Positions 7,063-14,383 of a stretch of DNA of 20,031 nt are shown here, one piece after another. The stretch spans positions 6,785-26,815 of the forward strand of contig DBBK01000109.1 in assembly GCA_002292165.1 (NCBI GenBank), read 5' to 3'. The stretch is from Brevundimonas sp. UBA986. Lineage in GTDB: Bacteria; Pseudomonadota; Alphaproteobacteria; Caulobacterales; Caulobacteraceae. Position 1 is the first letter of the stretch, and the number at the start of each line of letters is the position of its first letter. The translations under genes were made by a program, and so were the position numbers. Under the pieces are notes generated by a model. The model made no database searches and was not told where the DNA came from. It worked only from the letters and a program-made list of their open reading frames with translations.

Positions 7063-7704
7063 CTACCGGGCGGGGGCCGCCACCGCCGCCGGAGCGCTGT
7101 TCGCGGTCCAGTCCACGATCTGGGCGTCCAGATCCCGCGAGGCGATGTCGAAGGCGTCGACGATGGCCGAGACCCGGTTCTCCCGCGCCGGCTGGGAGAC
7201 GGTGAAGACCTCCTCGCTGGTCACATTGCGCTCGGGCAGGACCGTCAACCGGGCCCGGGCCGTGATCACCACCGTGGGGGTCCCGCCCAAGGCGTCGTAG
7301 CGGGCCTCGAACCGGGTCACATCGACGCTCAGGACCCGCGTCGCCACGCCCGGCTCGCGCCGCCCGATCAGCCGCACCTTCGGATGGGCGTTGAAGGCCT
7401 CTTCCAGGGCGTCGTTGAACAGGATCTCGGCGGGCGATACCCAGCGCGCGCCCTTGATGTAGGCGGCTTCCGTGCCCGTGACGCCGAGGATGCGGTCGCC
7501 CTTGGAGGCCTCGGGGAAGTCGATGCGGCGCAAAGCTACCGGGATCGGCGCCGCCGCCGAGGCCGGCGCGCTCGCCTCCCCGGCCCCACTGCCGCCGAAG
7601 CGATAGAGCTGCACCGGCTTGGGCGTCGACAGCAGCGAGCATCCGGACAGGGCCACCGCCGCCACGGCGGCCGCAGCGAGGATGCGGGTCGAGGAAGCGA
7701 TCAC
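7063..7704 (-). CDS. ABC-type transport auxiliary lipoprotein (PqiC-like)
   Basis: 213 residues with a classical lipoprotein signal: a hydrophobic stretch then LSGC (C22 is the lipidated cysteine). The mature start, SLLSTPKPVQLYRF, is typical of the ABC_trans_aux (formerly DUF330, PqiC) family, outer-membrane lipoproteins that work with MCE proteins in lipid movement across the envelope. Last gene of the transporter operon; its start overlaps the stop of the MlaD-like gene by 4 bp. Its stop meets the stop of the convergent TelA-like gene at 7062/7063 with no spacer, leaving no room for a private terminator. Confidence 0.88.
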   Translation of the reverse strand: MIASSTRILAAAAVAAVALSGCSLLSTPKPVQLYRFGGSGAGEASAPASAAAPIPVALRRIDFPEASKGDRILGVTGTEAAYIKGARWVSPAEILFNDALEEAFNAHPKVRLIGRREPGVATRVLSVDVTRFEARYDALGGTPTVVITARARLTVLPERNVTSEEVFTVSQPARENRVSAIVDAFDIASRDLDAQIVDWTANSAPAAVAAPAR

Positions 7705-8639
7705 GGCTGGACCTCCATTTCCTTGGATGCGGGACGGCCGATGAAGTCGCGCGGGCTGGCGCGAACGTCATCGATCAGGCTCTGCAGCGAGGCCGTAGCC
7801 TCGTTCAGCTCCTCGATGGTCTCGTTGAGCCGCGGCAGGCCCGTTGTCGCGAAATCGCCCACGGGACGCTCCAGCGCGTTGGCCGACCGATTGATCGAGG
7901 CGATCGCGGTTCGGGCGTCCTCGGTCGCCTTGTTGATGTTGGCGATGGCCTGACGCCCGTCGCCGTTGACCACCACCCGGGCGTCGGCCGCGAGCTGACG
8001 GTATTCCTCGACCGCCTCATTGGCCTTGGCGAGCGCGTCTTCCAGCTCCTTGAACATCCCCTTGCGCGCCTCGAGCTCGGTCGACAGGGCCTCGATGTTC
8101 TTCAGACTGGTGGAGAAGGAGCGGATGTTGTCGTCGGACATGACCCGGTTGATCCGGTTCAGGGCGTCCACCGTCTGGGCCAGCACCGTGCCCGAGCCGG
8201 ACAACAGCTCGGAGATCGGCGACGGCTGGCTCTGGATCACCGGCACCACATTCTCGGGATACTGGCTCTTGAGCAGGGCGCTGCCCTCGGTCCCGGCAGT
8301 GATCTGGATATAGTTCAGGCCGGTGATGCCCTGGGGCTCCAGCTGGGCGCGCGAGGAGACGCGGACCGGGGTGGTGCCGTTCAGGCGAACGCGGGCGATG
8401 ACCTGATCGCCCTTCTTGGGATCGAGGTTCAGATCGGTGACCTCTCCGACGCGGATGCCGTTGAAGTGCACCTCCCCGCCCTCCGACAGACCGCGCACCG
8501 GCCCGTAGAAGACGATGTCGTAGACGTCATAGTCCTTGTTGAACTGCAGCCGGGCCAGCCAGATCGTGAACACCGCCAGCGCCATCAGAAGGGCGACGGT
8601 GGCGATGCCGACGGCGGCGTAGTGTGCGTCTCTTTCCAT
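7701..8639 (-). CDS. mlaD: MlaD/MCE-family protein of a phospholipid ABC transporter
   Basis: 312 residues. One N-terminal membrane segment (about 8-29) anchors it in the inner membrane. A single MCE domain follows (about 38-118): FYGPVRGLSEGGEVHFNGIRVGEV and PQGITGLNYIQI are family hallmarks. The remaining 190 residues are helical, with heptad-like stretches (about 165-300), the part that in this family forms the tunnel or coiled coil across the periplasm. E. coli MlaD is much shorter (about 183 residues), so this longer form is closer to PqiB/YebT-like or actinobacterial MCE arrangements in overall size. Start ATG at 8639, with GAGGAGAG upstream. Confidence 0.9.
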   Translation of the reverse strand: MERDAHYAAVGIATVALLMALAVFTIWLARLQFNKDYDVYDIVFYGPVRGLSEGGEVHFNGIRVGEVTDLNLDPKKGDQVIARVRLNGTTPVRVSSRAQLEPQGITGLNYIQITAGTEGSALLKSQYPENVVPVIQSQPSPISELLSGSGTVLAQTVDALNRINRVMSDDNIRSFSTSLKNIEALSTELEARKGMFKELEDALAKANEAVEEYRQLAADARVVVNGDGRQAIANINKATEDARTAIASINRSANALERPVGDFATTGLPRLNETIEELNEATASLQSLIDDVRASPRDFIGRPASKEMEVQP

Positions 8640-8654
8640 AGTCGTCCGCTCTCC

Positions 8655-9470
8655 TCAGGCGGCTTTGGTCGCAGCGCGTCCGCGCGGCCCCAGGAAGTAT
8701 TCCTTGATCCACGGATGGTCGGAACGCTCCAGTTCCTGAACCGTGGCCTTTTCGACGATCCCCTTGTCGGCCAGCACCGCGACCTTGTCGCAGATGGCGT
8801 AAAGGCTATCGAGGTCGTGGGTGATCATGAAGACCGTCAGCCCCAGGTCGTCCGACAGGCTGCGGATCAGGTCGTCGAAGGCGGCCGCCCCGATCGGGTC
8901 CAGCCCCGCCGTCGGCTCATCGAGGAACAGGAGGTCGGGATCCAGGGCCAGGGCGCGGGCCAGACCCACGCGCTTCCTCATCCCGCCCGACAGCTCCGAC
9001 GGCTTCTGGTGATGGGATTCCGGCTTGAGGCCGACCATGGCGATCTTCATCTCGGCCAGCTCGCGGATGGTGTCGCGGGGCAGCTTGGTATGCTCCACCA
9101 GGGGCGAGGCGACATTGTCGAGCACGCTCAGCGAGGAGAACAGCGCTCCTTGCTGAAACAGGGTCCCGGTGCGGCGCTCGATCTCGTGCGACTGTTCGGA
9201 GGTCAGGTCGGCGGTGTCGTGGCCGAACAGGCGGATCGTGCCGCCGTCGGGCTCCTTCAGGCCGATGATGGTGTTGAGCAGCACCGTCTTGCCAGTGCCG
9301 GAGCCCCCGACCACGCCCAGAACCTCGCCGCGTTGGACGTCCAGGTTCAGGCCGTCGTGGATCACCTGATCGCCGAACTGGCTGACCAGACCGCGCACCT
9401 CGATCAGGTTCTCGGGCTCTTTGTCATTGGCGGGCGCTTCCGCCGCTTCAGGAATCTTCGCCTTGGTCAC
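8655..9470 (-). CDS. mlaF: MlaF-type ABC transporter ATP-binding protein
   Basis: 271 residues from the GTG at 9470, which overlaps the stop of the permease gene (GTGA), so translation is coupled. A longer open frame runs back to 9734 inside the permease gene but has shadow composition. All ABC parts are visible: Walker A GGSGTGKT (55-62), Q-loop LFQQGALF (about 104-111), signature LSGGMRKR (160-167), Walker B LLFLDEPTAGLDP (180-192) and H-loop MITHDL (H218). LSGGMRKRVGLARALA is the form found in MlaF proteins. It powers lipid movement between the membranes with the neighbouring permease, MCE protein and lipoprotein. Confidence 0.93.
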   Translation of the reverse strand: MTKAKIPEAAEAPANDKEPENLIEVRGLVSQFGDQVIHDGLNLDVQRGEVLGVVGGSGTGKTVLLNTIIGLKEPDGGTIRLFGHDTADLTSEQSHEIERRTGTLFQQGALFSSLSVLDNVASPLVEHTKLPRDTIRELAEMKIAMVGLKPESHHQKPSELSGGMRKRVGLARALALDPDLLFLDEPTAGLDPIGAAAFDDLIRSLSDDLGLTVFMITHDLDSLYAICDKVAVLADKGIVEKATVQELERSDHPWIKEYFLGPRGRAATKAA

Positions 9471-10585
9471 AGGTTCAGCTCCAGGAAGATCAGGGCGAAG
9501 ACGGCGTCCAGAAGGATGATGGCGAAGATGGCCTGGACCACGGCCGCGGTGACGCGCCGCCCGAGGCTCTCGACGTCGCCGGCGACCGCCATCCCCTGCC
9601 GGCAGCCGATGGCGGCGATGACGATGGCGAAGACCGGCGCCTTGACCATCCCGACCATCAGATGGGTGCCCGACTGGGCGTCCTGGCTCATCTGCTGCAG
9701 GAAGAAGGCGGGGCCGTAGCCGAGCTGGCTCCACGTCACCAGCAGCCCACCGAACAGGCCCGCGATGATGCCGATGAAGGTCAGCAGCGGCAGCATGATC
9801 AACATCGAGGCCAGTCGCGGAATGACCAGGGCCTGAAACGGATTGACCCCCATGACCTGCATGGCGTCGACCTCCTGGTTCATCCGCATCGAACCGATCT
9901 CGGCGGCGAAGGACGAGGACGACCGACCGGCCAGAAGGATGGCGGTGATCAGGACGGCCAGCTCGCGCAGGGTGGCGACGGAGACCAGCTGGACCGTGAA
10001 CACCCCGGCGCCGAACTGGCTCAGCAGATTGGCCCCGAGGAAGGCGATGACGGCCCCGATGAAGAAGTTGGTCACCGCCACGATCGGGATGGCGTCCAGC
10101 CCCGCCCGCTCGCCCTGGCTGAACCAGGCGGGCCAGCGGATGTCGCCGGGATGGCGCACGGCCGCGCCCGAGGCGGTGATCAGACGGCCGAGGAAGGCCA
10201 TCGACAGGATGAACTCGCCGCCGACGTCGTAGACGCCGTGGCCGATCTTGGCGAAGGTGCGGGTGAAGGCGTCAGGGCGGCGCGGCGGCGGCGCGCTTTC
10301 GCGCTCCAGCTTCTCGACCATGGCGAAGATGCGGCCCGCCTCGGGCCGGGCGGACCAGGCGTCGGCGGGCAGGGACTTGTCGGTCGCCTGGACGATGACC
10401 AGGGCGCCGGCGGTGTCGAACCTGCCGAGATCCGAGATGTCGATACGCGAAACGGTGCGGCCCGACAGCTGGTCGCCGAGCCGCCGCGCGGCCTGGCCCA
10501 GACCACTCGTCGTCCAGTCGCCACGGAGGCGCAGCACGGCGCTGTCGCCGCCCGACTCATCGATCTGGAAATCCGCTGCGCTCAT
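9467..10585 (-). CDS. mlaE: MlaE-family permease with N-terminal STAS domain
   Basis: 372 residues. Residues 1-100 form a STAS/MlaB-like domain (LRLRGDWTTSGLGQAARRL; IDISDLGRFDTAGAL, with D57 and T58 where the STAS phosphorylation-type loop sits). The MlaE permease follows (about 110-372): FIGAVIAFLGANLLSQFG, then RELAVLITAILLAGRSSSSFAAEIGSM (the usual cytoplasmic EQ/ELA motif region), then four or five membrane segments. E. coli has MlaB and MlaE separate; a fused form is common in Alphaproteobacteria. First gene of the lipid-transport operon. The ATG at 10585 has GGGGAGGGG just before it. No mlaA or mlaC is nearby. Confidence 0.9.
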   Translation of the reverse strand: MSAADFQIDESGGDSAVLRLRGDWTTSGLGQAARRLGDQLSGRTVSRIDISDLGRFDTAGALVIVQATDKSLPADAWSARPEAGRIFAMVEKLERESAPPPRRPDAFTRTFAKIGHGVYDVGGEFILSMAFLGRLITASGAAVRHPGDIRWPAWFSQGERAGLDAIPIVAVTNFFIGAVIAFLGANLLSQFGAGVFTVQLVSVATLRELAVLITAILLAGRSSSSFAAEIGSMRMNQEVDAMQVMGVNPFQALVIPRLASMLIMLPLLTFIGIIAGLFGGLLVTWSQLGYGPAFFLQQMSQDAQSGTHLMVGMVKAPVFAIVIAAIGCRQGMAVAGDVESLGRRVTAAVVQAIFAIILLDAVFALIFLELNL

Positions 10586-10693
10586 CCCCTCCCCTTTAAC
10601 CGAGCCCGCGCCGAACGCCCATGGCGAAGCTGGTCCCGAGGCCTGTGAACGCCCCTCTGGTCAAGTTGTTCAGTCGACCGTGGCAGTTACGCG

Positions 10694-12139
10694 TCACAGC
10701 AGCTGACGGACGCGTTTCAGGTCGTCGATGAAGGCGGCGTGTTCGCGCCGTTTCGCCGCCTCGTCCGGCAGGCGCAGCAGATAGGCCGGATGGACGGTGA
10801 CGATGGCGTGGGAGCCGTCGGTCAGGGGGATGGGCATGCCGCGTTCCTTCGTCACCGCGACCTTGCGTCCCAGGACGCCCAGACTGGCCGTGGAGCCCAG
10901 GGCCAGAACCACCTTCGGCCGGACCAGCGTCCGTTCGTGATCCAGCCACCAGCGGCAGGCCGTGACCTCGCTGGTCGTCGGCGTGCGGTGCAGGCGGCGC
11001 TTGCCGCGCGGCTCGTGCTTGAAATGCTTGACGGCGTTGGTGACGAAGGCCTCGTCCCGGTCGATGCCCGCTTCGCGCAAGGCGTCGTTCAGCAACTGCC
11101 CCGCCGGACCGACGAAGGGCCGGCCTGCAAGGTCTTCGTGATCCCCCGGCTGTTCGCCCACGATCATCAGCTTCGCGCGCGGCAGGCCTTCGCCGCAGAC
11201 CCCTTGCGTCGCATCGCGCCACAGCGGGCAACGGCGACAGGCCTGAACGCCGTGGCGCAGCTCGTCGAGGTTGGAGGGCGAAAACCCCTCCTCGAAGGCG
11301 CCGTCGCGGTTATGGCGGAAGATGGCCTTGGCCAGGCGAGGATTGGGCTCGGAGTGCGGGGTCGCGACCATGACATCGGTGCGCACCGCCGAGGCGGCGA
11401 CCAGTTCCGGGATCAGGGCGGCCTCGGGCAGGTTCTTCCAATAGCGTTTGGGCATCTCGCCCTGCATGGTCTTCGTCTTCAGCCGCGCCGGATTGAAGGT
11501 GGAGGCGTAATAGGTCTTCCAGAACGCCTCGATCTCGTCCTCCTGCGGCGCGTCGGCCGCCTCGGCGGGCGGGCCGAAGCTCATGGCCTTGCCGTCCCAG
11601 AAGCCCGAGCCGTCCGGCGTCAGGATCGACCAGCGCATGGTGGTGAAGCGGTTGGCGAAGAAGGGGGCGGTACGGGCCAGGACCCGGTGCGCAGGCTCGA
11701 ACCAGGCGACCCAGCATTCACCCTGATCGTCGAAGGCCTGACGGAAGCGGACGAACGCCTTCATCTTGTGACTGGCCCGGCTGACGTTGCGTTGCCGATC
11801 CATGGCGTCGGAGACGTCGCGATCCGAGCGCACCCGCATCAGGTCCGGCTCGGCCTGAAGCCGCCAGAGGACGCGGTACAGCAGGTCGAAGCGGTCCGCG
11901 GTGCGGTGCAGGACCACGTCCTGGGCCATGTCCATGAAGGCCTGGGGGACGCGAAGCGGTCGAGGCGCGGCCGAGGAGAGCGCCCCTTCCGCAGGCGCGG
12001 CGTCGAACAGTCCGCCTTGCGCATCATCTCCCACCACGAACCGCGCCTCTCCCGGCGGCACGCCCTCCAGCCGGAAGGCGCGGGCGGCCAGACGCCAGCC
12101 CTCGAAGTCGGTCTCCGAGGCGAGGACCGCGATGCGCAT
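10694..12139 (-). CDS. DUF4130-UdgX fusion, uracil-DNA binding/repair protein
   Basis: 481 residues in two parts. Residues 1 to about 270 fit the DUF4130 'probable DNA metabolism' family (MRIAVLASETDFEGWRLAAR start). About 295-481 is a UdgX-type member of the family-4 uracil-DNA glycosylases: CRRC (C301, C304) for an Fe-S cluster with C395 probably also involved, GEQPGDHED (328-336, the UdgX form of motif A), KRRLHRTPT (H384) and HPAYLLR (about 450). In Mycobacterium smegmatis UdgX the equivalent His of KRRIHKTP bonds covalently to the DNA after uracil release. The start at 12139 overlaps the TGA of the radical SAM gene, so the two are coupled. A longer frame to 12427 overlaps that gene and is a shadow extension. 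Confidence 0.9.
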   Translation of the reverse strand: MRIAVLASETDFEGWRLAARAFRLEGVPPGEARFVVGDDAQGGLFDAAPAEGALSSAAPRPLRVPQAFMDMAQDVVLHRTADRFDLLYRVLWRLQAEPDLMRVRSDRDVSDAMDRQRNVSRASHKMKAFVRFRQAFDDQGECWVAWFEPAHRVLARTAPFFANRFTTMRWSILTPDGSGFWDGKAMSFGPPAEAADAPQEDEIEAFWKTYYASTFNPARLKTKTMQGEMPKRYWKNLPEAALIPELVAASAVRTDVMVATPHSEPNPRLAKAIFRHNRDGAFEEGFSPSNLDELRHGVQACRRCPLWRDATQGVCGEGLPRAKLMIVGEQPGDHEDLAGRPFVGPAGQLLNDALREAGIDRDEAFVTNAVKHFKHEPRGKRRLHRTPTTSEVTACRWWLDHERTLVRPKVVLALGSTASLGVLGRKVAVTKERGMPIPLTDGSHAIVTVHPAYLLRLPDEAAKRREHAAFIDDLKRVRQLL

Positions 12140-13380
12140 CAGAACAGGCTCATCTGCACCGGTTCGACCGTCGGGGTCAGCCGGGCCCGCAGGTCGACGG
12201 CGTCGGTCAGGCCGCCGGGCGTCCAGTCCAGGGCGGTGATGAAGGGCCGGACCTTGTCGATGCCTCGGCACAGCCGCGCCACGTCCTCCAGCCTCAGGGT
12301 GCGATAGCGGCGCACATCGATCATCCGGTCGACCGACTTCACCCCCAGTCCGGGCACGCGCAGCAAGGCCTCGCGGTCGGCGGTGTTCACATCGACAGGG
12401 AACAGTTCGCGCCGGTTCAGCGCCCACGCCAGCTTGGGATCGACGGCCAGATCCAGCATGCCGCCGGTCGTCGCCTCCCCGATCTCGGGAGCCGAGAAGC
12501 CGTAGAACCGCATCAGCCAGTCGGCCTGATAGAGCCGGTGTTCACGCATCAGCGGCGGCTTGGACAGCGGCAGGGCCGCGCTGGAATCCGGGATCGGGCT
12601 GAAGGCCGAATAATAGACCCGGCGCAGGCCATAGCCACCGTACAACGAGGCGCTGCGGTCGAGGATTTCCGTGTCCGGCGCTCCGTCGGCGCCGACGATC
12701 AGCTGGGTGCTCTGGCCGGCGGGAGCGAATTTCGGCGGCTTCGCCCGGTCCTTCTTCTGCGGCGTCGCGGCCTCGACCTTCAGCCGGACCTGGCCCATGG
12801 CCTTCTTGATGACCCCGATGTCCTTCTGGGGCGCCAGCCGGCTCAGGGCCTCTTCGCGCGGGACCTCGATATTGGCCGACAGCCGGTCGGCGTAGAGGCC
12901 GGCCTCCGCCACCAGTCGGGGATCGGCCTCGGGGATCAGCTTCAGGTGGATATAGCCGCGGAAGTCGTGGTCGAGGCGCAGCGACCGCGCCACCCGGACC
13001 AGTTCCTCCATCGTGTAGTCGCCCGAGCGGATGATGCCCGACGACAGGAACAGCCCCTCGATATAGTTGCGGCGATAGAAGTTCAGCGTCAGGTCCACGA
13101 CCTCCTGCACCGTGAACCGGGCCCGCTGGACGTTCGAGGACACCCGGTTGATGCAGTAGGCGCAGTCGTAGATGCAGAAATTGGTCAGCAGGATCTTGAG
13201 CAGGCTGACGCACCGCCCGTCCGGCGTATAGGCGTGGCAGATGCCCATCCCCTCGGTCGAGCCGATGCCCTTGCCGCCGACGGAGGTCCGCTTCTGGGTT
13301 CCGGACGAGGAACAGGAGGCGTCGTACTTCGCCGCGTCCGCCAGGACCGCCAGCTTCTTGCGCAGATCGAGTTGGGCCAT
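12139..13380 (-). CDS. DNA modification/repair radical SAM protein linked to UdgX
   Basis: 413 residues. The radical SAM cluster motif is C69-x3-C73-x2-C76 (CIYDCAYC), embedded in KILLTNFCIYDCAYCINR. The start MAQLDLRKKL and the Cys-containing N-terminal segment (ASCSSSG, GMGICHAYTPDGRC) match the group annotated as putative DNA modification/repair radical SAM proteins found next to UDG-family proteins. A helix-hairpin-helix-like element (LLRVPGLGVKSVDRMID, about 346-362) suggests DNA binding. The presumed chemistry is 5'-deoxyadenosyl radical attack on a damaged or modified base; the real substrate is unknown. Its ATG touches the predicted LexA box directly and there is no clear ribosome-binding site, so a very short or missing leader is likely. 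First gene of the operon. Confidence 0.9.
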   Translation of the reverse strand: MAQLDLRKKLAVLADAAKYDASCSSSGTQKRTSVGGKGIGSTEGMGICHAYTPDGRCVSLLKILLTNFCIYDCAYCINRVSSNVQRARFTVQEVVDLTLNFYRRNYIEGLFLSSGIIRSGDYTMEELVRVARSLRLDHDFRGYIHLKLIPEADPRLVAEAGLYADRLSANIEVPREEALSRLAPQKDIGVIKKAMGQVRLKVEAATPQKKDRAKPPKFAPAGQSTQLIVGADGAPDTEILDRSASLYGGYGLRRVYYSAFSPIPDSSAALPLSKPPLMREHRLYQADWLMRFYGFSAPEIGEATTGGMLDLAVDPKLAWALNRRELFPVDVNTADREALLRVPGLGVKSVDRMIDVRRYRTLRLEDVARLCRGIDKVRPFITALDWTPGGLTDAVDLRARLTPTVEPVQMSLF

Positions 13381-13395
13381 GTTCGCTTTATGTTC
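13381..13395 (-). promoter_or_regulatory. Predicted LexA (SOS) box upstream of the repair operon
   Basis: On the plus strand GTTC (13381-13384), seven bases, GTTC (13392-13395): exactly the GTTC-N7-GTTC direct repeat known as the alphaproteobacterial SOS box. Read from the gene it is GAAC-N7-GAAC immediately before the ATG at 13380. LexA bound here would block initiation, so the radical SAM/UdgX pair should be induced by DNA damage. Confidence 0.75.
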
Positions 13396-13407
13396 TCATC
13401 GAGAACA
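13391..13407. repeat. 17-bp perfect inverted repeat overlapping the SOS box
   Basis: TGTTCTC and GAGAACA arms flank ATC. The left arm contains the second GTTC of the LexA box and the right arm contains a GAAC, so three half-sites occur at an even 11-bp spacing (13381, 13392, 13403). The third may be an extra LexA half-site or a site for another repressor. Confidence 0.6.
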
Positions 13408-13433
13408 CAGGTCCAGCGTGGCCATAAAATCAA

Positions 13434-13442
13434 TGTGGATAA
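13434..13442 (-). promoter_or_regulatory. Perfect DnaA box
   Basis: TTATCCACA on the minus strand, the canonical 9-mer. It lies in the 73-bp gap between flgL and the repair operon, 54 bp upstream of the radical SAM start and 27 bp from the palindrome. It could tie repair-operon expression to DnaA, or be chance; no other copy was noticed nearby. Confidence 0.45.
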
Positions 13443-13453
13443 GGACTTACGCT

Positions 13454-14383
13454 CTACCGCAGGTAGTTCAGAAGCGAGGTGTCCTTAAGCTGGCTGATGA
13501 CCTGGGCGGAGGCCTGGACGGCGAGCTGGGCCAGCTGGATGTCGGTGACGGCCTTGGCCATATCGGCCTCGGTCTTGGTGTTGACCATGTCGCCGAGCTG
13601 GGCGACCTGGGCCTCATGGCTGGCGTTGGTGGCCTCGACCTGCTTGGCCAGGGCGCCGTTGCGCGAGATGACCTCGATGGTCGCGGTGCTGGCCGAATCC
13701 AGCCGGGCGAGCTGGGCGGTCAGGAAGGTCTTCTGAGCGTCGGTCGGCTTGCCGGTCAGGGGGCCGGTCGTCGGGTCGTCGTTGTAGGCCTGGATGTCCT
13801 TGAAGATCTGGAAGATCGTCGTACCGAGGTCATTGGCCAGATAGCCGGTGCGCACCGTCGTCTGCTCCCCCAGGCGTGAGGTCTGGGGCAGGCTGTCGTT
13901 GGTGAAGGTCGAGGCGATGCTGGGCGCCGCAGCCAGTTCGGCCATGGTCGAGACGGTGACCGGCGCCTTGGACGAATCCGAGCCCGCGAACAGATAGTTG
14001 CCCTGGTGCTGGGCGTTCAGCCCGTTCTGGATCGACTGGAACTGCCCCTGCAGCTCCAGCATCACGGTGTTGATATTCTCGGTGGCCAGGGCGCTGCCGA
14101 TGGCCGAGCGGGCGGCGGTGACGCCGTCGCCGACCTGGTTCAGGGCGAGGTCCTGGCTTTCCAGCCGGTCGGCGACCGCCGTGCCGGTGTCGATGAAGCC
14201 CTGGACCCGGTTCTGGGCGGCCTTCAGGGCGGTCAGGCTCTCGGCCCCGCGCCCGAAGCCCTTCATGTCTGTGGCGATCTTCTGCGTCGACAGCCGTGTC
14301 TGGGCCTCGTTCTGCTGGGCCTGGGCCGACATGAGGTTCAGAAGGGCCGACTGGTAGTTGCCCGTGGTCGAAACGCGGCTCAT
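13454..14383 (-). CDS. flgL: Flagellar hook-associated protein 3 (hook-filament junction)
   Basis: 309 residues, usual length for FlgL. The N-terminal helix (MSRVSTTGNYQSALLNLMSAQ, with AQTRLSTQKIATDMKG next) and C-terminal helix (VQASAQVISQLKDTSLLNYLR) are the flagellin-type D0/D1 ends that pack in the filament core. The middle carries YLFAGSDSSKAPV (about 130-142), typical of FlgL. With FlgK it joins hook and filament; it is exported by the flagellar type III apparatus. The start overlaps the flgK stop by 4 bp (ATGA), so both are expressed together from the upstream sigma-54-type promoter. Confidence 0.92.
   Translation of the reverse strand: MSRVSTTGNYQSALLNLMSAQAQQNEAQTRLSTQKIATDMKGFGRGAESLTALKAAQNRVQGFIDTGTAVADRLESQDLALNQVGDGVTAARSAIGSALATENINTVMLELQGQFQSIQNGLNAQHQGNYLFAGSDSSKAPVTVSTMAELAAAPSIASTFTNDSLPQTSRLGEQTTVRTGYLANDLGTTIFQIFKDIQAYNDDPTTGPLTGKPTDAQKTFLTAQLARLDSASTATIEVISRNGALAKQVEATNASHEAQVAQLGDMVNTKTEADMAKAVTDIQLAQLAVQASAQVISQLKDTSLLNYLR

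Noticed and set aside
9471..9734. N-terminal extension of the MlaF reading frame
   Set aside because: It lies inside the permease gene with Arg-rich shadow sequence; the GTG overlapping the permease stop gives a normal-length ATPase.
10739..12307. Long open frame opposite the UdgX gene
   Set aside because: Shadow of a gene with clear UdgX motifs; no recognisable domain.
12140..12427. N-terminal extension of the UdgX fusion
   Set aside because: Overlaps the 3' end of the radical SAM gene; the coupled ATG at 12139 gives the family-like start.
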